Of a stretch of 64,000 nucleotides of DNA, positions 36,320 to 43,747 are shown piece by piece. The translations under genes and the position numbers were made by a program. The stretch lies in NCBI GenBank assembly GCA_944388955.1, contig CALXKJ010000003.1:82521-146520 (forward strand), in the 5' to 3' direction. Below the pieces are notes generated by a model. It was given only the letters and a program-made list of their open reading frames with translations, did no database searches and was not told where the DNA came from. The stretch comes from an uncultured Spirochaetaceae bacterium. GTDB taxonomy: Bacteria; Spirochaetota; Spirochaetia; Sphaerochaetales; Sphaerochaetaceae. Numbering within the stretch: the first letter of the stretch is position 1; each line of letters opens with the position of its first letter.

Positions 36320-38229
36320 TCGATAGCTGAAGCGTAAAGGCCGAGCACGCGGAATGTGACTGTCTTCTCCTTCATCTCCTCACAGAGTGTGTCGAATGTT
36401 CCCCTGTCAGGAAGCTGGAGCTCAACGAAGAAAAGATACTCCCATGGCTTTCCCGGAATCGGACGAGACTCAAGTTTTGTCATGTTCACGCCTTTGTCCG
36501 CTATAAGATGGAGAACATTCATAAGCGAGCCTGACTCATCTGAGACAGAGAATGATATGGATGCTTTATCGAGAGGTGCCTGAGAGCGATAGATTCCAGC
36601 GTTTTCCTCTCTCGAGAGGATGTAGAATCTTGTGTAGTTGGATGCATCGCTTTCAATACCGTTTCTGAGGCTTTCAAGACCGTAATACTCCGCAGCGGGT
36701 GCACCAGCAATCGCCGCGATAGATTTGTCTTTTGTCTTCGCCACGAATTCCGCAGCTCCGGCTGTATCGAAAAATGCAACCTGCTCCGCATCCGGAAGCT
36801 CCTTCTCAAGGAATGTCCTGCACTGCTTGAGCCCCTGAGGGTGTGAATATACTTTCTTTATATCCTCAAGCTGAGTACCGGGAAGCACAATCAGATCATG
36901 CTGTATCCTCACCTGCACTTCCCCAACGACTGTCAGCTCAGGATGCATTGCAAGAAGATCAAGATTGTCATAGATAGTACCGCCAAGCGTGTTCTCTATC
37001 GGAAGAACAGCATATTTTGCATTTCCTGATGAAACAGCATCGAATGCATCCGTGAATGTATGACATGGAAGTACGCCAACACTTTCATCGAACGCACGGC
37101 GTACTGCAAGCTCGGAATATGCGCCACGAACGCCCTGGAATGCCGCTGTCACACTCTGCTCGTTTTTCTTCTCTTCCTTTCCCGCCTGCTCTGCAATAAC
37201 AGTTTTCCTCGGCACCCTCTCAAGGCTCTTGCCGACAACAGGACAGAGCGCCTGGATATCATGGACAAGCTTCCTGAACTGCGACGGATAAAGCGACTGA
37301 GGACCATCCGAGAGTGCGTTCTCCGGATGGTTATGGACCTCAACGATTATTCCCGACGCACCGGATGCCACAATAGCGAGACTCATTGGAGCGACCATGT
37401 CACGGATACCGGTAGCATGTGACGGATCCCCGATTACAGGCAGATGCGTCAATTTCTGCACTACAGGAATCGCAGAGCAGTCAAGCGTATTCCTCGTAGC
37501 CTTCTCATATGTCCTGATTCCCCTCTCGCAAAGCACAACCTGATCAGTACCAGAAGCCATGAGATACTCAGCAGCCATAAGCCACTCTTCGATTGTTGCT
37601 GCAAGACCTCTCTTAAGAAGAACTGGCATACCCGTCTTTCCGACTTCCTTCAGAAGCTCGAAGTTCTGCATGTTCCTCGCACCGATCTGGAACATATCGA
37701 CATACTCAGCCATCATCTTCACATCTGACGGGGATACGACTTCCGATGTTATAGGCATATCGAAGGCATCGCCAGCTTTCTTCAGAAGCTTGAGGCCTTC
37801 CTCTCCAAGACCCTGGAATGCATATGGGCTCGTACGCGGCTTGAATGCACCGCCACGAAGCATCACAGCCCCTGACTCCCTCACAGACTCGGCGATTGTC
37901 ATGATCTGGTCGTAATTCTCTACCGCACAAGGCCCTGCGATAACGGCAACCCTGTTGCCTCCTATGCTTACTTTCCCAACGTGGACTATCGTGTCCTCTT
38001 TCTTGAGCTCGCGGGATGCAAGCTTATATGGTTTGGAGATAGGAACAACCGAGCTTACACCAGGAAGAAGCTCAACAGTTCGCGGATCTATGGAAACCTT
38101 GCCGACTGCGCCAAGGATAGTATCCTGCTGGCCGACGATTTCCTTTACGATGAAACCTTTCTCGGTGAGAAAATCTCTTACTTTATCTTTTTCCTGGGGT
38201 GTTATACCCTGCTTAAGGATTACAATCAT
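36316..38229 (-). CDS. DAHP synthase-prephenate dehydratase fusion
   Basis: 637 residues. Part 1 (about 1-335) is a Thermotoga-type 3-deoxy-7-phosphoheptulonate synthase with a ferredoxin-like N-terminal regulatory domain: start MIVILKQG, then VAVIAGPCAVE, GGAFKPRTSPYAFQGLG, QIGARNMQN and IGDPSHATG. Part 2 (about 360-637) is prephenate dehydratase: VTAAFQGVRGAYSELA, LPIENTLGGT and SNYTRFYIL, then an ACT domain with LESRPIPGKPWEYLFF. It thus joins the first step of the shikimate pathway to the phenylalanine branch. The ATG at 38229 is chosen because it matches the family N-terminus; the longer TTG-initiated frame to 38265 overlaps the promoter. No ribosome site is visible. Confidence 0.93.
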   Translation of the reverse strand: MIVILKQGITPQEKDKVRDFLTEKGFIVKEIVGQQDTILGAVGKVSIDPRTVELLPGVSSVVPISKPYKLASRELKKEDTIVHVGKVSIGGNRVAVIAGPCAVENYDQIMTIAESVRESGAVMLRGGAFKPRTSPYAFQGLGEEGLKLLKKAGDAFDMPITSEVVSPSDVKMMAEYVDMFQIGARNMQNFELLKEVGKTGMPVLLKRGLAATIEEWLMAAEYLMASGTDQVVLCERGIRTYEKATRNTLDCSAIPVVQKLTHLPVIGDPSHATGIRDMVAPMSLAIVASGASGIIVEVHNHPENALSDGPQSLYPSQFRKLVHDIQALCPVVGKSLERVPRKTVIAEQAGKEEKKNEQSVTAAFQGVRGAYSELAVRRAFDESVGVLPCHTFTDAFDAVSSGNAKYAVLPIENTLGGTIYDNLDLLAMHPELTVVGEVQVRIQHDLIVLPGTQLEDIKKVYSHPQGLKQCRTFLEKELPDAEQVAFFDTAGAAEFVAKTKDKSIAAIAGAPAAEYYGLESLRNGIESDASNYTRFYILSREENAGIYRSQAPLDKASISFSVSDESGSLMNVLHLIADKGVNMTKLESRPIPGKPWEYLFFVELQLPDRGTFDTLCEEMKEKTVTFRVLGLYASAIE

Positions 38230-38236
38230 AGGAGAA

Positions 38237-38265
38237 AAGCTAGCTTTAACGGCTCTTTTGGTCAA
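38237..38265 (-). promoter_or_regulatory. Promoter of the DAHP synthase fusion gene, likely leaderless
   Basis: Minus strand TTGACC (38260-38265), 17-base spacer, TAGCTT (38237-38242). Transcription would start about seven bases later, at or next to the ATG at 38229, which lacks a Shine-Dalgarno sequence. Confidence 0.55.
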
Positions 38266-38273
38266 TAAATCAT

Positions 38274-38939
38274 ATGCTCGATGAAAGATATATTGATGAT
38301 GTTTTCACTGCGTTCTCAAAGAAACTGGAGGAGATAGGCTCTCCGCTTCCTTCTGTCAGCCTTATCGCTGAAGAGGATAAGGACCCATACAAAGTGCTTG
38401 TCTCAACGTTAATCAGCCTCAGGACGAAAGATGAAGTCACGGCAGAAGCATCAAGGCGGCTTTTCGCTATCGCTCCGGATATAAACACACTCTCATCACT
38501 TGATCCAGAGACAATCGCGGAAACCATAAAGCCTGCAGGCTTTTACAAGAGGAAAGGCATACAGCTCAGGGTAATCGCAGAAATCATCATTAATGATTAC
38601 AACGGCATAGTCCCAGATGATATGGAAGAGCTTCTCGCTCTTCCTGGTGTCGGAATGAAAACCGCTTCGCTCGTACTCAATCTGGGATATGGTGTTGATG
38701 CTATCTGCGTGGATTGCCATGTGCATCAGATTGTCAACAGACTTGGCTGGGTCTGCACGAAAACACCAGAAGAAACTGAAAGAAAACTCAGAGAAATACT
38801 GCCCAGGCGTTTCTGGATACCAATCAATGACCTCTTTGTACGCTATGGGCAGAAAGTATGCAAGCCTGTCTCTCCATTCTGCTCTCAGTGTCCGGAGAAA
38901 GAGGCTTGCCCTAAAACTGGAGTTACCAGAATGCGATGA
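38274..38939 (+). CDS. nth: Endonuclease III
   Basis: 221-residue base-excision repair glycosylase/AP lyase removing oxidised pyrimidines. Helix-hairpin-helix with catalytic Lys: LPGVGMKTASLVL near 122; catalytic Asp in VDCHVHQIVNRLG near 146; 4Fe-4S cluster C-x6-C-x2-C-x5-C at the C-terminus (CKPVSPFCSQCPEKEAC). Divergent from the DAHP synthase fusion, with 44 bases between start codons. No ribosome site is obvious. Confidence 0.95.
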   Translation: MLDERYIDDVFTAFSKKLEEIGSPLPSVSLIAEEDKDPYKVLVSTLISLRTKDEVTAEASRRLFAIAPDINTLSSLDPETIAETIKPAGFYKRKGIQLRVIAEIIINDYNGIVPDDMEELLALPGVGMKTASLVLNLGYGVDAICVDCHVHQIVNRLGWVCTKTPEETERKLREILPRRFWIPINDLFVRYGQKVCKPVSPFCSQCPEKEACPKTGVTRMR

Positions 38940-39350
38940 TTATTTATTGCCAAGCTTCTTCACTGCCGGTGCCGCAACTTTATAGACACAGGAAAGAATA
39001 AGCAGGTGATAAACAAGATTCTCAAGCCACAGGAACCACTCCTCTCCATTGTTTCCCTTGAGGCCATACACGAAATCATCAAGGAAAATGAAGATTATCC
39101 AAGCCGCAAGGACAACAAGCGTCGATACTTTGACGAATGAGCCTTTGATTCCGCTTACGAATGCAGGAACAATAAGAAGAAGACCTGATACAAGAAGCAC
39201 TACACCGACAATGATCTCAAAAACATCATCAAGCTCATCATAAAGTGAATTGCCACCAAATCCCGCGATGCCTTCAATTCCGATAACAACAAACAGGATG
39301 CCTACAAGTATTCTCAGGAGAAGATCCCCATTGAATTTGCTAGTTGCCAT
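38940..39350 (-). CDS. Small integral membrane protein (136 aa)
   Basis: Four predicted helices, beginning LLLRILVGILFVVIGIEGIAG (about 10-30; core LRILVGILFVVIG), then VFEIIVGVVLLVSGLLLIV, VSTLVVLAAWIIFIFL and a last segment near 105-125. Loosely DoxX-like in size, but I do not assign it. GGAGG lies about seven bases before the ATG at 39350, so this start is preferred over an in-frame ATG at 39413. Convergent with nth without a gap. Confidence 0.7.
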   Translation of the reverse strand: MATSKFNGDLLLRILVGILFVVIGIEGIAGFGGNSLYDELDDVFEIIVGVVLLVSGLLLIVPAFVSGIKGSFVKVSTLVVLAAWIIFIFLDDFVYGLKGNNGEEWFLWLENLVYHLLILSCVYKVAAPAVKKLGNK

Positions 39351-39627
39351 ATTACACCTCCGAAGTGTGTTTTCGGTTTCATGATAATCAGAAAAATGAG
39401 TATAAGAAAGCACTTGATTTCCATGTCAGAAGAAGATAGGCATCGTATCTAGAATAAATAAACGACATTTGAATATTAATATGTTTATTTTTGACAAATG
39501 GATTTATTTTTCAATGTTTGCATTTTATTTCTTTTCCGTAGCTGAAAATGGCAACAAAAGATTGACAAAGCCATTCAACTAGACGAAGATTTACACAAAT
39601 TCCTAATCTTAATGGGGAGAGGTTATT

Positions 39628-39936
39628 ATGGACGAAATCAATAACAACGATGTTCAGAATTCACCGTCACCGGCTCCAAGCGGTACAGCTGGTATAGTTC
39701 TCGGAATCTTATCACTGCTTTCCTTCTTCGGTATCACAACATGGGTACCATTCGGAGGTGCTGTAGGTCTGATCCTAGCTATCATCGGATGCGTTTCTGG
39801 AAACAACTGCAAGAAGCAGGGAGGTTCAAGTGCTGGTCTTATCCTCAGCATTCTTGGACTTGTTCTCAACGGCATTGGCTTTGTTGCTTGCACCCTTTGC
39901 GTCGGAGGTCTTGGCGTAGCTGCACTTTCAATGTAA
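39628..39936 (+). CDS. DUF4190-like small membrane protein (102 aa)
   Basis: A polar, Pro/Ser/Asn-rich N-terminus (1-20) is followed by two hydrophobic helices (about 22-56 and 68-100) rich in Gly, with a short NNCKKQGG loop. This is the layout of DUF4190 proteins, often found in membrane or sporulation contexts with no set function. GGGGAGAGG precedes the ATG. The preceding interval 39351-39627 is AT-rich and holds TTGACA at about 39563 as a possible -35 box. A terminator follows directly. Confidence 0.7.
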   Translation: MDEINNNDVQNSPSPAPSGTAGIVLGILSLLSFFGITTWVPFGGAVGLILAIIGCVSGNNCKKQGGSSAGLILSILGLVLNGIGFVACTLCVGGLGVAALSM

Positions 39937-39946
39937 CAGCAGTGCA

Positions 39947-39980
39947 AGAGCCTTATCTTCGCATAAGGCTCTTTCTGTCT
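39947..39980 (+). terminator. Rho-independent terminator after the DUF4190-like gene
   Basis: Stem AGAGCCTTAT (39947-39956) with ATAAGGCTCT (39963-39972), loop CTTCGC, followed by TTCTGTCT. It sits just before the next start codon at 39990. Confidence 0.85.
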
Positions 39981-39989
39981 CTTCGTACC

Positions 39990-40784
39990 ATGCATCCGAT
40001 TATCGCCTCATTCGGACATTTCACAATCCCATCTTATAGCCTGATGATTCTTCTAGGGGCATTCGCCGCCTGGGGGCTTTCATGCAGGAAGACTGTTACA
40101 ATTCCTCATTATGACACTTTCTATTCAATATTAATGGCTGTTATCGGAGCAGGAATCTTCGGGAAAATCCTCTATTTCATCGTTGATTATAAAACAGTCA
40201 TTGCTCTTTTCAGGACTTATCCTCTGGAAGAAGCTCTCAAATACTCCCTAGAGGGCGGTTTAGTGCTCTATGGAGGTATTCTGGGAATGATTGTAGGCCT
40301 GAAGTCTGCAGCGATGCAGAATCATCTCGATTTTCCAATCCTTCTCGACAGTCTCGCGCCATCAATCGCAATAGGCATAGCATTCGGAAGGATAGGATGC
40401 CTACTTGGTGGCTGCTGCTATGGAATGCCATATGATGGACCTTTTGCTATTGTCTATCCAGAGGAATCTTTATCAGCGCCGTCTGGGATACCGCTCTTTC
40501 CATCCCCTATCGCAGAAAGCATCGGGGCAATCTCTATCTGCGTGATCCTCCTTCTGTATGAGAAGCGGGAAAACAGGAAATACAGCCTGTTGTTCCTTTT
40601 CCTCATTCTTTACGCTGTATTGAGATTCACGCTTGAATTCTTCCGCGGCGATGCGGAAAGGGGATTTATCGGGATACTATCGACATCGCAGTTCATATCA
40701 TTGGCGGTATTGCTATTCCTCTCTATTCCAGGAGTCAGGAAAAGCAAGTTGTTCTCAAATCCTATGAGAAAACAGTGTTTATGA
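39990..40784 (+). CDS. Lgt-like (prolipoprotein diacylglyceryl transferase family) membrane protein
   Basis: 264 residues with about seven helices. Lgt-like features are IPSYSLMILLGAFAAW, YGGILGMIVG and FGRIGCLLGGCCYGMP. In the canonical enzyme the last motif reads GR(I/L)GNFxNxELYG; here it has GCLLGGCCYG, which is typical of a divergent Lgt-like branch seen in Firmicutes. It may transfer another group or lipid rather than modify lipoproteins. The frame is open further upstream, but that stretch overlaps the DUF4190-like gene and the terminator, so 39990 is the start. Confidence 0.8.
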   Translation: MHPIIASFGHFTIPSYSLMILLGAFAAWGLSCRKTVTIPHYDTFYSILMAVIGAGIFGKILYFIVDYKTVIALFRTYPLEEALKYSLEGGLVLYGGILGMIVGLKSAAMQNHLDFPILLDSLAPSIAIGIAFGRIGCLLGGCCYGMPYDGPFAIVYPEESLSAPSGIPLFPSPIAESIGAISICVILLLYEKRENRKYSLLFLFLILYAVLRFTLEFFRGDAERGFIGILSTSQFISLAVLLFLSIPGVRKSKLFSNPMRKQCL

Positions 40785-40820
40785 TTGCTTTGATACGCTT
40801 TTGATGGGAAAATTCATAAT

Positions 40821-41684
40821 ATGAAAGCAAAGGTTGGTCTTGTTCTCTCTGGGGGAATGGGAAAAGGGGCTTACCAGATAGGGGCTCTGAGGGCAATAAC
40901 AGAATACATAAAACCTGAGGATTTCACGATGGTCAGTGCATCTTCAGTAGGTGCTGTGAATGCCTATTCTTTTCTCATCGGGCACTTGGATGACATGACA
41001 GGAATCTGGGAGAGCGCTAATCCTGAAGGCAGGAGACAATTCATCACTTATGTGCTCAAAAGCACCTTCATACAGGACACGATTGAGACAATAGCTGGCT
41101 GGGGAGGATCCGTTCCTTGTCCGCTTTATATTCCCCTTCTCAACCTTGCGAAGCGAAAGCTCTCCTATTATGACTTCGCCGCAGTTTCCAAGAATGATAT
41201 AAGAAGCTACCTGACAGCAAGCGTAGCTATGCCTTTCTATAACAAAGGGGTGAAAATCGCAGACGAAGTGCTATACGATGGTGCTGTTGTTGACAACATA
41301 CCGGTCTACCCTCTCATAGACAAAGATCTCGATTACATAATCTGCATCTGCTTCGACGACAGCAACTTCATATTCGAGAGTCCTGACTTCGAGAAAAAAC
41401 TCATAAAACTCACATTCCATGATGGCAAGTTCGTTTCCAACTCTGTTATAATCCGACAGGAGTCGATACGCACGATGCTGAAAGATGGAGAGGAGTATGC
41501 GTCTTCACAGCTGAGTAAAATCTTCTCTTGCGGTACCGATGATATCGATGCGGTGTATGAAGCTATACGGGAAAGGAATACGGAAGCAAAGGAGAACACA
41601 GGTCTCCGTATAACAGGCGATGTCATCGTTGATAACATGAATAAACTTGTGAACAAGCTCGTGCGGCGTGGCATGAAGGTGTGA
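40821..41684 (+). CDS. Patatin-like phospholipase
   Basis: 287 residues. The oxyanion loop is SGGMGKGAYQIGAL near 10-23. The serine hydrolase elbow, usually GxSxG, reads SASSVGAVNA (first Gly replaced by Ala). The dyad Asp lies in YDGAVVDNIPV, where DG[GA] is expected. It should hydrolyse ester bonds of lipids in the cytoplasm or at the inner membrane. The following gene, four bases on, encodes a second putative lipase, and the two are probably cotranscribed. Confidence 0.85.
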   Translation: MKAKVGLVLSGGMGKGAYQIGALRAITEYIKPEDFTMVSASSVGAVNAYSFLIGHLDDMTGIWESANPEGRRQFITYVLKSTFIQDTIETIAGWGGSVPCPLYIPLLNLAKRKLSYYDFAAVSKNDIRSYLTASVAMPFYNKGVKIADEVLYDGAVVDNIPVYPLIDKDLDYIICICFDDSNFIFESPDFEKKLIKLTFHDGKFVSNSVIIRQESIRTMLKDGEEYASSQLSKIFSCGTDDIDAVYEAIRERNTEAKENTGLRITGDVIVDNMNKLVNKLVRRGMKV

Positions 41685-41688
41685 AAAT

Positions 41689-42816
41689 ATGGATTCAAAA
41701 GATAACGTTCTGGATTATATGGACTGGAGAGGAGATTTGTCCTTCTCATGTGCGGGAATGAATGAGGTTGACTCATTGATTTTCTCCATCTTTGCTTATC
41801 TTGACTACCCTTTTGTCAACTCATCACCGATGACAATCGCTGCAGCTGCGGATCGTATATTCTCATCTCCGGATAAAAACAGATACTGCTCAATCTCATT
41901 CATCGCCAAGAATGCTTTCGCGCTCCTTGATAAAGCACGTTCCTCCACACGATACAAGGATGTTGTCATAACCTCTTTCCGTGATATCTCAGATGAATCG
42001 AGGCAGATGCAATTCAGCGCTGTCACGTTTCTCATAAATGACGAGGAAGCATTCATAGCTTTCCGCGGTACGGATGAATCAATCATCGGCTGGAAAGAAG
42101 ACCTTAACATGAGCTTCTCTGAAGCTGTACCTTCACAGCTTGAAGCCACAAGATACACAGAGACGATAATCAAAACCTATCCTGATAAGAAATTCTATCT
42201 GGGAGGACATTCAAAAGGCGGGAATCTCGCTGTATGGGCATTATGCAATCTGAGCGCAGAACTTCAGGCGCACGTTATCAAAGCATACAGCAACGATGGG
42301 CCTGGATTCAGAGAGACATTCTGGCAGGATGAGGGACATGGAAAGATAAGGGAGAAAATCGAAACATTCATACCGCAATCCTCGATAGTAGGAGTGCTCA
42401 TGGAGCAGGAGGATTATATAACAATAAAAGCATCCACACCTTCTCTCTTCCAGCATGATCCATTCTCCTGGCTCCTGAGGGGAGTAAAATTCATATACTG
42501 CGAAGAACGCTCGCTTGATGGACGGCAGCTTGAGAGAGTCATAAACTCATGGATCAATTCCATGAGTATCTCAGAGCGCGAGACGCTTGTCGACTCGCTG
42601 TATGAGATTGTCAAATCAACAAACGCTAAAACTCTTGGAGACCTTCTCAGGTCCGCGAATATCCGCTCACTACTGCAGATGTCAAAGACATTCAGGGCGA
42701 TGGGACTGAAGAAGCAGACTCAGCTTGTGTCATCGATGATGAAGCTTGCATTCAATGATGATACCCTTACAAACTATAATCCGCTGACTCTCTTCAGCGA
42801 TGATGCGAAGAACTGA
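41689..42816 (+). CDS. DUF2974/Mbeg1-like lipase-fold protein
   Basis: 375 residues, alpha/beta hydrolase of the Mbeg1-like group. It begins NVLDYMDWRGDLSFS and has FIAFRGTDESIIGWKEDLNM, the nucleophile elbow GGHSKGGNLAVWA near 168 and YSNDGPGF. These are the usual blocks of DUF2974. Activity and substrate are unproven for most members. It sits between a patatin-like gene and pth. Confidence 0.85.
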   Translation: MDSKDNVLDYMDWRGDLSFSCAGMNEVDSLIFSIFAYLDYPFVNSSPMTIAAAADRIFSSPDKNRYCSISFIAKNAFALLDKARSSTRYKDVVITSFRDISDESRQMQFSAVTFLINDEEAFIAFRGTDESIIGWKEDLNMSFSEAVPSQLEATRYTETIIKTYPDKKFYLGGHSKGGNLAVWALCNLSAELQAHVIKAYSNDGPGFRETFWQDEGHGKIREKIETFIPQSSIVGVLMEQEDYITIKASTPSLFQHDPFSWLLRGVKFIYCEERSLDGRQLERVINSWINSMSISERETLVDSLYEIVKSTNAKTLGDLLRSANIRSLLQMSKTFRAMGLKKQTQLVSSMMKLAFNDDTLTNYNPLTLFSDDAKN

Positions 42817-42817
42817 G

Positions 42818-43351
42818 ATGATCAGACTCATAGCATTCTTAGGCAATCCTGGAAAAGAATATAGCGAAACACGCCATAATGCAGGTTTCATGCTCTGCGA
42901 CTATCTCTATCCGAATCTTTCATGGCAGGTGAAGTTCCACTCAGCGTTCGCTAAAGATGGGAATACTATCATTCTGAAGCCTATGACTATGATGAATCTC
43001 TCCGGGACTGCGCTCTCTGAAGCTGTTTCATTCTACAAGCTGAAGGATGATGAGATTATGATCGTGCATGACGATCTTGAACTCCCATTGGGAAAAGCAA
43101 AAGTACAGAAAGGCGGAGGTCTTCAGGGACACAATGGGCTCAGGAGCATAAAAGAGCGGCTGGGTTATGACTCCTTCTACAGGCTGCGTATAGGCATCGG
43201 CAGGCCTGTTCATGGCGATGTGAGGCTCTATGTGACAAGTCCATTCAAAAGCGATGAGAAGATAACACTTTCCCAGCTCTTTAGCAGAATCCAGTGCGGA
43301 GATATCTTTTCAGGCAAAAATACGGAATTCACAATTCTGCAAAACCGATAA
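42818..43351 (+). CDS. pth: Peptidyl-tRNA hydrolase
   Basis: 177 residues; releases tRNA from prematurely ended peptidyl-tRNAs. IAFLGNPGKEYSETRHNAGF holds the catalytic His near 20, and HDDLELPLGKAKVQKGGGLQGHNGLRS is the second family block (core HDDLELPLGK). The ATG at 42818 gives the standard N-terminus MIRLIAFLGNPG; an ATG at 42800 lies inside the preceding gene. The last third of the gene is repeated, diverged, at 49119-49216, on the far side of an inserted island. Confidence 0.95.
   Translation: MIRLIAFLGNPGKEYSETRHNAGFMLCDYLYPNLSWQVKFHSAFAKDGNTIILKPMTMMNLSGTALSEAVSFYKLKDDEIMIVHDDLELPLGKAKVQKGGGLQGHNGLRSIKERLGYDSFYRLRIGIGRPVHGDVRLYVTSPFKSDEKITLSQLFSRIQCGDIFSGKNTEFTILQNR
43234..43331 (+). 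repeat. Left copy of a pth 3'-end direct repeat
   Basis: 98 bases of the pth 3' coding end, matching 49119-49216 at about 87 positions by eye with no gaps. Together they bracket the island 43352-49118. Confidence 0.8.
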
Positions 43352-43444
43352 GAGGGTCCTGCATTTTGGCAGATTGCTACAATTAAATAATATCGGGAAA
43401 ACAATTACACTAAATAAAAGAACCTCAACTTATGGGACTATAGA

Positions 43445-43660
43445 CTAAGCCTGAGGCTTGATCTTCGTAGGTCTGCCCCTCTTCTTGGAAGCATTCGGTC
43501 CGGTAGAAGCTTGTGTGTCTTCCTCAGGCGGCCGGGCTTGCGCTTTCTCTGGAGTGGGCTCAGGAATCTAGAGGCCAAGGGTTTCCAGCTCAAAGAAGGA
43601 AGACCCTCGCTCAGCCTGCCAGGTCCGAGATGATGTAAGTATAAGACATCCGTGAGGACA
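43445..43660 (-). pseudogene. Decayed 3' end of a possible transposase gene
   Basis: In one minus-strand frame the region reads FFELETLGL, stop, then IPEPTPEKAQA and a Lys/Arg-rich tail KKRGRPTKIKPQA before TAG (43445-43447). The internal TAG looks like a nonsense change in a once continuous frame. Basic 'KKRGRP' tails occur at the end of several DDE transposases (IS1634- or IS4-like), so I read it as a transposase remnant, with low certainty about the family. Confidence 0.35.
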
Positions 43661-43684
43661 CGATCATCGCCAGCAGGGCCAAAA

Positions 43685-43716
43685 TCCCACGTGCTTCAGC
43701 CGTGGGAGTACGTCAA
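43685..43716 (-). mobile_element. Orphan IS200/IS605-type end hairpin
   Basis: Minus strand TTGAC followed by GTAC, TCCCAC, a loop GGCTGAAGCAC and GTGGGATTTT. A short hairpin just 3' of a TTGAC target is the usual left end of IS200/IS605-family elements. No transposase of that type is attached, so this is a remnant or a small non-autonomous copy. With the debris at 43445-43660 it fills the 43352-43747 gap. Confidence 0.45.
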
Positions 43717-43747
43717 GACAAGCTCTAGTCCTTCTTCGATGCTATGA

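Noticed and set aside
39741..39989. N-terminal extension of the Lgt-like gene
   Set aside because: The extension overlaps the DUF4190-like gene and its terminator in another frame and is rich in Cys, Trp and Arg, as in out-of-frame translation.
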